This document shows positions 56,723-64,000 of a stretch of DNA of 64,000 bases, one piece after another (the first letter of the stretch is position 1; the number at the start of each line of letters is the position of its first letter). The translations under genes were made by a program, and so were the position numbers. This stretch comes from Falcatimonas sp. MSJ-15 (GTDB taxonomy: Bacteria; Bacillota; Clostridia; Lachnospirales; Lachnospiraceae). The DNA lies in contig NZ_JAHLQC010000011.1 in assembly GCF_018918265.1 (NCBI RefSeq), forward strand, positions 84,131 through 148,130. Reading direction: 5' to 3'. The notes beneath the pieces were generated by a model, which saw only the letters and a program-made list of their open reading frames with translations, was not told where the DNA came from and did no database searches.

Positions 56723-57094
56723 ATGATAATAACGATTGATTTTAATAGTGATGAAGCTATTTATATGCAGCTGCGCAACCAGATTATAATAGGAATTGCC
56801 AACTCAGAGATGCATGAAGGAGACTCGCTTCCATCTGTAAGGCAACTTGCTGATAGCGTTGGGATTAATATGCATACAGTTAATAAAGCATATTCAGTTC
56901 TCAAACAGGAAGGATTTATAAAGCTTGACAGAAGAAAAGGAGCAGTTGTGGCAGTTGATATGGATAAACTTCAGGCAGAGGCTGACTTATGTCAGGATTT
57001 GAGAATAATTATTGCAAAAGCATTATGCAAGAATATATCTCCAGAAGAGATACATAATATTGTAGACAGTATTATGGGAGAATATTTAGAATGA
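56723..57094 (+). CDS. GntR-family regulator, YtrA type
   Basis: A 123-aa DNA-binding protein. The winged helix is at residues 10-75 (GDSLPSVRQLADSVGINMHTVNKAYSVLKQEGFI), followed by a short C-terminal dimerisation region typical of the YtrA subfamily. YtrA regulators normally head an operon with an ABC transporter; none is present here. GAGGTGG precedes the ATG. The final codons TTA GAA TGA are the start of the first unit of a tandem repeat that continues downstream. Confidence 0.9.
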   Translation: MIITIDFNSDEAIYMQLRNQIIIGIANSEMHEGDSLPSVRQLADSVGINMHTVNKAYSVLKQEGFIKLDRRKGAVVAVDMDKLQAEADLCQDLRIIIAKALCKNISPEEIHNIVDSIMGEYLE

Positions 57095-57330
57095 TTATAT
57101 AATCAGAGGATATTTAGAATGGTTATATAATCAGAGATATTTAGGATGATTATATAAGCAGAGGATATTTAGAATGGTTATATAATCAGAGATTTTTAGG
57201 ATGATTATATAAGCAGAGAATGTTTAGAATGGTTATATAATCAGAGATTTTTAGGATGATTATATAAGCAGAGAATGTTTAGAATGGTTATATAATCAGA
57301 GGATATTTAGAATGATTATATAAGCAGAGG
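57085..57330. repeat. 27/28-bp tandem repeat, 9 copies, starting inside the GntR stop region
   Basis: Units begin at 57085, 57113, 57140, 57168, 57195, 57223, 57250, 57278 and 57306. From the second copy, 27-bp units (TTTAGAATGGTTATATAATC core) alternate with 28-bp units (TTTAGGATGATTATATAAGC core), giving a 55-bp higher-order period. The first unit contains the last two sense codons and stop of the GntR gene. No spacers are present. Confidence 0.88.
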
Positions 57331-57398
57331 TTTATTATTGGATAATTATGATATATAGACTCGCAATTATCTGAGATTATTATAGCAGGAAGGAGCGT

Positions 57399-57446
57399 AT
57401 GTTTAACATACAAACAATACTATGCAGAGCAGATATACGACATTAG
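57399..57446 (+). CDS. Possible 15-residue leader peptide overlapping the clpC start
   Basis: ATG 57399 follows GGAAGGAG at 57388-57394, the only good ribosome binding site before clpC. It encodes [15 protein letters not shown] and stops at 57446, 22 bp inside clpC in another frame. The clpC ATG itself has no Shine-Dalgarno sequence. The short frame may feed ribosomes to clpC by coupling or may mark an indel near the true start. Confidence 0.35.
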   Translation: MFNIQTILCRADIRH

Positions 57447-59866
57447 CACAAAAAGCACTGTTATGTGCAAAAGATATGGCACATGACACATCTCATAATG
57501 AAATTGGTAGTGAACACATACTTTTAGGTCTTCTATATACAGAAGGCGGGGTGGCAGGTGCAGTTTTAAAGAATCATGAAGTAGATAAGATGAAAGTATT
57601 AAAATTTGTTACGGAGATATATAATGGAGAAGAGAGCAATCTCAAAGAACGTCCGGGATATACACCAAAAGCAGAGCAAATACTTAATAATGCACAGGAA
57701 GAATCAGATAAGTTTAATTCAGAACTTATTGGAACAGAACACATACTTATGGCAATGTTAAAAGAGACAGAATGTATTGCAACTAAGATGCTTATGACAA
57801 TGGGGCTTAATATACAGAAGATATATATGGATGTTCTTGTTGCTATGGGAGAAGATGCTAACCTTTATAAAGAAGAATTCCAAAATGGAAGACCAAGACA
57901 GAAGAATGCAAGACAACAATCAATACTAGCTCAATACAGCAGAGATTTAACACAATTAGCAAAAGAGAAAAAGCTTGATCCGGTAATAGGAAGAGAAGAT
58001 GAGATAAGACGTGTTATTCAGATTTTAAGCCGTAGAACTAAGAATAATCCATGTCTTATAGGAGAACCCGGAGTTGGAAAGACAGCAATAGCCGAAGGAA
58101 TGGCAATGAGAATTGTTGAAGGAATGGTTCCTGATACATTAAAAGACAAGAGAATTGTTACATTAGATCTCTCAGGAGTTGTAGCAGGCTCTAAATACAG
58201 AGGAGAATTTGAAGAGAGAATAAAGAAGATTATAGCTGAAGTAAAAAGCAATCGTAACATATTACTCTTTATAGATGAGATTCATACAATAATCGGTGCA
58301 GGTGGTGCAGAAGGAGCGATAGATGCTTCTAATATTTTAAAACCATCACTTGCAAGAGGTGAGATACAGATAATCGGAGCAACAACAATATCTGAATATA
58401 GAAAATATATAGAAAAAGATGCTGCACTAGAGAGAAGATTTCAACCGGTTAATATAGAAGAACCATCAGAAGAAGAAACAGTAGAGATATTAAAAGGACT
58501 TAGAAAAACCTATGAAAAACATCATAAAGTTACAATAACAGATGATGCATTAAAAGCAGCAGCAGCAATGTCAAAGAGATATATAAATGACAGATTTCTT
58601 CCGGACAAAGCAATAGACATTATAGATGAAGCTGCATCAAAAGCAAGATTAGGTGATTTTAGTTATCCAGTCAAGATAAAAGAAACAGAGAACGAGATAT
58701 TACGTTATACAAGAGAACGAGAAGAAGCACTTGTTAATGGCGAATATGATACAGCAAAAGAGATTAGCACAAATCTTGAAAAAGCAGAAGCAAAGTTAAA
58801 AAGACAAAAAAACAGATGGGAAAAGACAAATTCACCACATGGATTAGTTGTAGATGAAGATGATATAGCAGCAATAGTATCAATGTGGACAAAGATTCCA
58901 CTTAAAAAACTTGCAGAAGAAGAATCAGAAAAACTTCTTAATCTTGAAAAAACACTACATGAGAGCATAATAGGTCAGGAAGAAGCTGTAAGTGCTGTAG
59001 CAAAAGCTATTAGAAGAGGCAGAGTAGGATTAAAAGATCCAAACAGACCAATTGGTTCATTTTTATTCTTAGGCCCTACAGGTGTTGGAAAAACCGAATT
59101 ATCAAAGACATTATCAAAAGTTATGTTTGGAACAGATAACTCAATGATAAGAGTAGATATGTCTGAATATATGGAAAAACATAGTGTATCAAAGATAATT
59201 GGTTCACCACCAGGATATGTAGGACACGAAGAAGGTGGACAATTAAGCGAAAAAGTAAGACGTAATCCATATTCAGTTATATTATTTGATGAGATTGAAA
59301 AAGCACATCCTGATGTATTTAATATTCTTTTACAGGTACTTGACGATGGAAGAATAACCGATTCAACAGGTCGTGTTGTAGATTTTAAGAATACAATAAT
59401 AATAATGACATCAAATGCCGGAGCAGAGAGTATAATACAGCCTAAAACTTTAGGATTCACAAAAGAACAGGATAAGAAGAAAAACTATGAAGCTATGAAA
59501 GCTAATGTCATGAATGAAGTTAATAGGTTATTTAAGCCGGAATTTATCAACAGAATAGATGAGATTATAGTATTCCATTCACTTAGTAAAGAAGATATAG
59601 CAAAGATAGTTGACATAATGTTTGCAAAAATAGCTGACAGAGCAAAGAACCAGCTTGGAATCACTCTTAATATTGACAGTAAAGCCAAAGAATATATAAT
59701 TGAAAAAGGCTATGATGAAAAATATGGAGCAAGACCTTTAAGACGAATAATACAGAGTAATGTAGAAGACTTATTAGCTGAGGATATACTTGCAGGCAGA
59801 ATAAAAGCTGGTAATGATGTAATGATAACATGCGAAGATAACCAATTATCTATTAATGCAAGATAA
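57422..59866 (+). CDS. clpC: ATP-dependent Clp protease ATPase subunit ClpC
   Basis: HSP100 unfoldase that feeds ClpP. The 814-aa protein has the two-repeat N domain ([27 protein letters not shown]), AAA-1 Walker A GEPGVGKT at about 214-221, the ClpC-type middle domain with coiled coil, AAA-2 Walker A GPTGVGKT at 551-558, and a C-terminal D2-small domain ([11 protein letters not shown]). ATG 57422 fits the family N-terminus but lacks a good ribosome binding site. ctsR-mcsA-mcsB, the usual partners, are absent; a YtrA-type gene and tandem repeats lie upstream instead. Confidence 0.95.
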   Translation: MQSRYTTLAQKALLCAKDMAHDTSHNEIGSEHILLGLLYTEGGVAGAVLKNHEVDKMKVLKFVTEIYNGEESNLKERPGYTPKAEQILNNAQEESDKFNSELIGTEHILMAMLKETECIATKMLMTMGLNIQKIYMDVLVAMGEDANLYKEEFQNGRPRQKNARQQSILAQYSRDLTQLAKEKKLDPVIGREDEIRRVIQILSRRTKNNPCLIGEPGVGKTAIAEGMAMRIVEGMVPDTLKDKRIVTLDLSGVVAGSKYRGEFEERIKKIIAEVKSNRNILLFIDEIHTIIGAGGAEGAIDASNILKPSLARGEIQIIGATTISEYRKYIEKDAALERRFQPVNIEEPSEEETVEILKGLRKTYEKHHKVTITDDALKAAAAMSKRYINDRFLPDKAIDIIDEAASKARLGDFSYPVKIKETENEILRYTREREEALVNGEYDTAKEISTNLEKAEAKLKRQKNRWEKTNSPHGLVVDEDDIAAIVSMWTKIPLKKLAEEESEKLLNLEKTLHESIIGQEEAVSAVAKAIRRGRVGLKDPNRPIGSFLFLGPTGVGKTELSKTLSKVMFGTDNSMIRVDMSEYMEKHSVSKIIGSPPGYVGHEEGGQLSEKVRRNPYSVILFDEIEKAHPDVFNILLQVLDDGRITDSTGRVVDFKNTIIIMTSNAGAESIIQPKTLGFTKEQDKKKNYEAMKANVMNEVNRLFKPEFINRIDEIIVFHSLSKEDIAKIVDIMFAKIADRAKNQLGITLNIDSKAKEYIIEKGYDEKYGARPLRRIIQSNVEDLLAEDILAGRIKAGNDVMITCEDNQLSINAR

Positions 59867-60226
59867 GATGAAATGCAAGATAAGATGCAAATGAACATGT
59901 TGTTATTAAAGTGTTTTTACAAGCAAAGTTAATAATACAATATAGTAAAGCCACAACAATATATTAGTAACAGTACAATGACTTATATGAAGTTTGAGAT
60001 ACAAGTAGAAATAAAACAATACGTTAGTCATTGAATATATTGTTGTATACAAGACTAAAAGTATGAGCAAAAATGAGATGCAATAATATACTAAGTTTTG
60101 CAAAAATAATTAAGAAGTAAAATTTCTATAAAGGACACAAAATCACTAGAAATGTATAGAAAAATATTATATAATATTTTTACAGAAACACAAAAGGAAT
60201 ATCTTTAGACTTAGGAGGGCAAGACA
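59867..60226 (+). other. Gene-free region after clpC
   Basis: About 360 bp, very A/T-rich, with no ORF of coding character and no strong terminator. A TATAAT-like sequence near 60170 may be the -10 for the next gene, whose ribosome binding site is AGGAGGG at about 60213-60219. Confidence 0.5.
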
Positions 60227-60640
60227 ATGCCAGTGATAAAAGAATTAATAAGAACAGAAGCTGATGGAACATTGAGCTTTGGCAATTATGAATTAGATAA
60301 GAAATCAAAAGTAGAAGATTTTGAAATTGATGGAGATATCTACAAAGTAAAAACATATAATGAGATTACTAAGTTAGAAAAGAATGGAATGTTTGTTTAC
60401 GAATCAGTTCCAGGTACAGCGGTTAATAATCTCAAATTTACAGATAAAGAAGTTGCATTTAGTGTTGAGGGCAAAGAAGATGCACAGATAACACTTGAAC
60501 TTGATGAATCAACTGAATATAAAGTATTAATCGATGATACTAATGTTGGCAAGATGAAGACAAACTTAAGCGGTAAGCTTGTTTTAAGTGTAGAACTTTC
60601 AAGTGGAAGCAGTTCAGACATTAAAGTAATCAGATTATAA
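60227..60640 (+). CDS. Conserved small protein between clpC and radA
   Basis: A 137-aa protein with no signal peptide or membrane helix, predicted mostly beta. The start VIKELIRTEADGTLSFGNYEL and the middle KLEKNGMFVYESVPGTAV form a pattern I recall as conserved in Lachnospiraceae; some relatives carry the label endosialidase, for which I see no support. AGGAGGG precedes the ATG. Function unknown. Confidence 0.7.
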   Translation: MPVIKELIRTEADGTLSFGNYELDKKSKVEDFEIDGDIYKVKTYNEITKLEKNGMFVYESVPGTAVNNLKFTDKEVAFSVEGKEDAQITLELDESTEYKVLIDDTNVGKMKTNLSGKLVLSVELSSGSSSDIKVIRL

Positions 60641-60853
60641 TATATTCATAAAACGAGGTAATCAGGTTGCATTATATCTACATGTTAACAATGATTGGAT
60701 TAAGGTGTATTTTGATGTTAAATTGATTAGATTATGAATATTTATATGTAGAAGTTATATTATATAATAATGATATAAGATGTGTTTTTAATAGCAGATA
60801 GAATACTATCATCATGCTATGATAAGCACAAGAAGAATATAGACGTATATGAA

Positions 60854-60886
60854 AATAGCTATGAGCCAGTCCTCATAGCTATTTTT
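60854..60886 (+). terminator. Terminator upstream of radA
   Basis: A perfect 12-bp stem pairs 60854-60865 with 60872-60883 around a 6-nt loop, followed by T residues. It lies 214 bp after the previous stop and about 85 bp before radA. Confidence 0.8.
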
Positions 60887-60900
60887 ACATAAACAAGAAA

Positions 60901-60948
60901 GGTTCTAAACACTCCCCCAAGTAAAGCTTAGAACCAAAGTTTAGAACC
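60901..60948 (+). promoter_or_regulatory. Switchable hairpin in front of radA
   Basis: GGTTCTAAAC at 60901-60910 is the exact complement of GTTTAGAACC at 60939-60948. A second, overlapping partner, TTAGAACC, lies at 60928-60935, so the left arm can pair with either of two copies. A CCCCC run sits in the loop. The right arm ends shortly before the radA ribosome binding site (AAAGGAAG). Alternative pairing could tune radA translation. Confidence 0.45.
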
Positions 60949-60971
60949 CAAAAAGAAAGGAAGATTAAAAA

Positions 60972-62339
60972 ATGGCAAAAGCAAAAGAAAGCATGTTTTT
61001 TTGCAAAGAATGTGGATATGAATCAGTAAAATGGCAAGGACAATGCCCTGGGTGCAAAGAGTGGAATACATTTGTTGAGCAGCCAGTTGCAAAGACATCA
61101 ACAGGAAAGGCAAAGACAGTCAGAAAATTGACAGATATAAAAGAACCTGTTTCAATAAATAAAGTTAAATATGATGAAAATGAAAGAACACAAACAGGGT
61201 TTAATGAGTTAGATAGAGTACTTGGAGGCGGAATAGTGAGAGGATCTTTAGTCCTTGTTGGTGGAGATCCAGGAATAGGAAAATCAACACTTTTATTACA
61301 GGTTTGCAGAAATCTATCCGATAAAGAAAATAGAGTATTATACATATCAGGAGAGGAATCACTTAGTCAGATAAAGATGAGAGGAGAGCGAATAGGAACA
61401 TTTAAAGATAGTATGCTCTTGTTATGTGAGACAAATCTAGAGACAATAGAAGACACAATAAAGAGACTAAATCCTGATGTTGTTGTAATAGATTCTATCC
61501 AGACTATGTTCAGTGAAGAAGTAACATCGGCACCAGGAAGTGTAAGTCAGGTAAGAGAGACAACTAATATACTTATGCAGATAGCAAAAGGAATGAACAT
61601 TACAATTTTTATTGTTGGGCATGTGACAAAAGAAGGTGTGGTAGCAGGTCCAAGAGTATTAGAACATATGGTTGATACAGTACTATATTTTGAAGGTGAC
61701 AGACATGCGTCATATAGAATATTACGAGGAGTCAAAAATAGATTTGGATCAACCAATGAAATAGGTGTATTTGAAATGCACGAAGAAGGTCTAAAGGAAG
61801 TAACCAATCCATCCGAATATATGTTAGATGGGCGACCTGAAGATGCTCCGGGTTCAGCAACAGCATGTCTTATAGAAGGAACCAGACCTATACTTGTAGA
61901 AGTTCAGGCTTTGGTATGTCAAAGCAATTTTGGCATGGCAAGGAGAACAGCAGCAGGCGTGGACTACAACAGAGTTAATCTATTGATGGCAGTGTTGGAA
62001 AAGAGAATAGGATATCAGTTATCAGGATGTGATGCATACGTTAATATAGCTGGTGGATTAAAAATAAATGAACCCGCAATAGATCTTGCGATAGTTATGT
62101 CGCTCATATCAAGTTTTAAAAATCGTAATATAGACAATAAGATGGTCTTTTTTGGAGAAGTAGGACTATCGGGAGAAGTAAGAGCGGTAAGTATGGCAGA
62201 ACAGAGAATACAAGAAGCAGTAAAACTTGGATTTGATACATGCGTTTTGCCACAAACATCATTAAAGAGCTTAAAGAAAGAACTTAATATAAAATTAATA
62301 GGTGTAAACAACATAAAGGATGCAATTGCAATAATATAA
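60972..62339 (+). CDS. radA: DNA repair protein RadA (Sms)
   Basis: Hexameric RecA-like branch-migration helicase. The 455-aa protein has an N-terminal zinc finger (C11, C14, C25, C28), Walker A GGDPGIGKST, the RadA motif KNRFGSTNEIG and a C-terminal Lon-like domain. AGAAAGGAAG precedes the ATG. Placement near clpC is common in Firmicutes. Confidence 0.96.
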   Translation: MAKAKESMFFCKECGYESVKWQGQCPGCKEWNTFVEQPVAKTSTGKAKTVRKLTDIKEPVSINKVKYDENERTQTGFNELDRVLGGGIVRGSLVLVGGDPGIGKSTLLLQVCRNLSDKENRVLYISGEESLSQIKMRGERIGTFKDSMLLLCETNLETIEDTIKRLNPDVVVIDSIQTMFSEEVTSAPGSVSQVRETTNILMQIAKGMNITIFIVGHVTKEGVVAGPRVLEHMVDTVLYFEGDRHASYRILRGVKNRFGSTNEIGVFEMHEEGLKEVTNPSEYMLDGRPEDAPGSATACLIEGTRPILVEVQALVCQSNFGMARRTAAGVDYNRVNLLMAVLEKRIGYQLSGCDAYVNIAGGLKINEPAIDLAIVMSLISSFKNRNIDNKMVFFGEVGLSGEVRAVSMAEQRIQEAVKLGFDTCVLPQTSLKSLKKELNIKLIGVNNIKDAIAII

Positions 62340-62384
62340 ACATCCTTAAAAATGTTTGCATACAAATGTTTGGAGGTTTGCAAT

Positions 62385-63029
62385 ATGCAGGAAAAAATTA
62401 TAAACGAAATACGTGGAACAGTAGAAAAACTAGATGCATCCCAACTTGAAGCAGAGAAACAGGCTTTTGATGTAATAAATTCATCAGATACATCGTTAAA
62501 TCTTGTAAAAGAAGGAATAACAAGCATAGAGTCAATTATTAGTAAGATTGATGAATTAAATAAAATAGTTGCAGTATCATCAGAGAATATAAAACAATTA
62601 GAGCAGTTATCAAAGATGATTGAGAACTTTGCAGGAGTAATAGCAGGAATTGCAAATAAGACAAATATGCTTTCCTTAAATGCATCAATTGAAGCAGCAA
62701 GGGCAGGGGAGCATGGAAGAGGATTTGCAGTAGTAGCAAGTCAGGTAAGAGACTTGGCATCGCAATCATCAAAGTCATCAAAAGAAATTTCGGATACAAT
62801 AAAAGAAGTCCAGACATTTGTAAAAGATACAGTAGAATCGATGAATAAAATATTTGAAAATGCTACAAACCAGAATAAAATGGCAGGTGATGTAGGAGAA
62901 TTACTTAGTAAAATTCTTGAAGCAGCATATACATCAAATGAAGTATCTAGAAAAATGGAACATGAAATAGCATATCAGAGAGATATAACAGATTCTGTAA
63001 AAGCAAGCATTTCACAGCTTTCAGAATAG
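62385..63029 (+). CDS. Soluble methyl-accepting-chemotaxis-like signalling protein
   Basis: About 214 aa. ATG 62385 is chosen because TTTGGAGG at 62368-62375 precedes it; an ATG at 62352 would add 11 residues without a ribosome binding site. The whole protein is helical coiled coil with the receptor tip motif [30 protein letters not shown] nearly intact (written here only as a landmark). It has no membrane helix or sensor domain. It is much shorter than normal receptors and probably works as a minimal cytosolic adaptor for CheA/CheW. Confidence 0.82.
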   Translation: MQEKIINEIRGTVEKLDASQLEAEKQAFDVINSSDTSLNLVKEGITSIESIISKIDELNKIVAVSSENIKQLEQLSKMIENFAGVIAGIANKTNMLSLNASIEAARAGEHGRGFAVVASQVRDLASQSSKSSKEISDTIKEVQTFVKDTVESMNKIFENATNQNKMAGDVGELLSKILEAAYTSNEVSRKMEHEIAYQRDITDSVKASISQLSE

Positions 63030-63081
63030 TATATTTACAATAAAAAAGTGATTTTTCTATGATTTAATATGAAAATCATTT

Positions 63082-63225
63082 TATAATGATGAACTTATAA
63101 TATTTAATAAGTTTAATAAGAGTAGCTATTATAATGATGAACTTATGATATTTAATAAGTTTAATAAGAATAGATATTATAATGGTGAACTTATAATATT
63201 TAATAAGTTTAATAAAAATAGTTAT
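63082..63225. repeat. 48-bp tandem direct repeat, 3 copies
   Basis: Units at 63082-63129, 63130-63177 and 63178-63225 share a core TATTTAATAAGTTTAATAA with a few substitutions. The array begins about 50 bp after the chemotaxis-like gene. Spacer-free, so not CRISPR. Confidence 0.85.
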
Positions 63226-63667
63226 TAGGCATAAACAAAATCTTTTATTAATCGCTTTCTTGTGATTAAAACATATTTTAAGAGGATGTTTGTGCCTAAT
63301 CTTTATGTCATAGAGATGATAAAAGACTTAGGTTCAAAGTTACAAAAGTGTGGACAATGATTCTTTATTAGAGACAGAAATAGTCATATATCAAATATCA
63401 AGAGCTGGCTTACAGATAAATATAAGATTCTAATCCATAATAATCTATAATAATGATAATAATAAAAAATATCAGTTCTTCATTCTACTTTTATTTTTAT
63501 GACTTTGGAGAAAAAAAGGTAAAAGCAGATTTAAAACAGGCGCTATAGTATTTGCAAGTGGTTAAAGAATGAAAACAATACATAGACGAGACAAGAAGAC
63601 ACTCAATTCAAGCAACAACATATGACAATTGGGAATTGATTAACTTTAATAAAAAGTCGAAAAATGG
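63226..63667. other. Gene-free region upstream of the rRNA promoters, with a possible gene relic
   Basis: No intact ORF. In one forward frame at about 63535-63670 the translation contains two stops and then YIDETRRHSIQATTYDNWEL. This resembles the N-terminal part of tyrosine-recombinase integrases, where TTYD follows a basic Ile/Pro stretch. It may be a decayed integrase fragment; evidence is weak. Confidence 0.3.
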
Positions 63668-63696
63668 TTGACAGCATAAAAAACATTTGGTATTAT
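63668..63696 (+). promoter_or_regulatory. rRNA operon promoter P1
   Basis: TTGACA at 63668-63673 and TATTAT at 63691-63696 with an exact 17-bp spacer, preceded by an A-rich stretch that could act as an UP element. Confidence 0.75.
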
Positions 63697-63780
63697 AGCT
63701 GATGTCAGCAAGACAGAGACGAATTACAAACACATATTAATGAATAAAAAAAGTGTTTTGATAAAAAGTTAAAAAAGTTG

Positions 63781-63809
63781 TTGACAAGTCAGAAAAAGTG
63801 ATATATACT
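63781..63809 (+). promoter_or_regulatory. rRNA operon promoter P2
   Basis: TTGACA at 63781-63786 and TATACT at 63804-63809 with a 17-bp spacer. A-rich sequence lies immediately upstream. The predicted start is about 175 bp before the 16S gene. Confidence 0.8.
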
Positions 63810-63815
63810 TAATAA

Positions 63816-63989
63816 GTCGCTTAGATGACAATAAACACAGAACTTTGAAAACTAAACAATAAAACAACCTTGAAAATTCCAGTTCCAACGAAGTTGGAAC
63901 GAGAACATTTTTGAAAAAGTTGTGCTGAACTTAAAACAGTAAAAACGAGGATAAATTAGCCAAGAGTTGATTTTGAATCAGATTCAAAC
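63816..63989 (+). other. rRNA precursor leader
   Basis: Leader between P2 and 16S. TTTGAAAACTAAACAA at 63844-63859 is a motif typical of Firmicute rRNA leaders and spacers. A perfect 8-bp hairpin (63882-63889 with 63893-63900) and TTTGAATC-A-GATTCAAA at 63972-63988 are candidate antitermination or RNase III processing structures. Confidence 0.65.
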
Positions 63990-64000
63990 TTTATTTGAGA
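63990..64000 (+). rRNA. 5' end of 16S rRNA (partial, cut by window end)
   Basis: The last bases TTATTTGAGA match the sequence that normally precedes and begins AGAGTTTGATCC at the 16S 5' end. Only the first few bases can lie in the window. The call rests mainly on the two strong promoters and the leader before it. Confidence 0.55.

Overview
The window is bacterial chromosome of low G+C with strongly A/T-ending codons, AGGAGG-type ribosome binding sites, several GTG/TTG starts and dense intrinsic terminators. Gene content (mocR, M16C protease, era-recO-glyS-ppdK, DUF5685-DnaJ, DUF6142, pyrCFKDE, purEMND, clpC-radA, a secreted pectate lyase, a cohesin/dockerin pair) points to an anaerobic gut Firmicute of the Lachnospiraceae. 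A pectin-degrading Lachnospira/[Eubacterium] eligens-like species is my best guess; this is inference from family knowledge, not a database match.

Layout. (1) 1-13.4 kb is a phosphate-starvation island: pstS-pstC-pstA, then (after a biotin synthase gene and a six-gene MoxR/DUF58/VWA/TPR 'Bat'-type operon) pstB-phoU, an unknown gene and a truncated alarmone-synthetase gene, and an UMF1-type MFS transporter. Three promoters in this island share one spacing: TTTAC elements ending 15 bp before a -10, with two further TTTAC elements 11 and 23 bp apart upstream where the window covers them. I read these as Pho boxes. The PstS protein appears circularly permuted. (2) 13.5-25.7 kb holds a MocR regulator, a large M16C protease, era, recO, a lipoprotein, glyS and ppdK. 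A 1.2-kb gene-free segment between glyS and ppdK contains a 5 x 37-bp tandem array, two related short terminator hairpins and a twin-hairpin element with the same loop. (3) 25.9-36.3 kb holds GNAT, AlkD-like, MscL with a zinc ribbon, MATE, CysK, FolT under a tetrahydrofolate riboswitch, a secreted family-1 pectate lyase and a PepV-type dipeptidase. (4) 36.3-48.6 kb holds DUF5685, a J-domain protein, MraY, a lipoprotein, the pyr operon, a 50-residue membrane protein, VanZ-like and DUF6142 proteins and an extended M29 aminopeptidase. (5) 48.8-52.3 kb is purEMND. (6) 52.5-56.6 kb has two adjacent surface-protein genes: a secreted SH3/glucosaminidase-like protein ending in a dockerin, and a membrane-anchored protein with a cohesin domain and a long acidic cytoplasmic tail. 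(7) 56.7-63 kb has a YtrA-type GntR regulator whose 3' end runs into a 9-copy tandem repeat, ClpC, a small conserved protein, RadA and a soluble chemoreceptor-like signalling protein. (8) 63.0-64.0 kb is a 48-bp repeat array followed by two consensus promoters and the leader of an rRNA operon; the window ends at the first bases of 16S rRNA.

How the parts work together. PstSCAB imports phosphate and PhoU controls it, with both halves of the split operon apparently under the same regulator. The pyr and pur clusters make nucleotides. PPDK, CysK, BioB and FolT serve central, sulfur and cofactor metabolism. The pectate lyase attacks pectin outside the cell. The dockerin/cohesin pair looks like a self-contained way to hold a wall-directed enzyme at the membrane.
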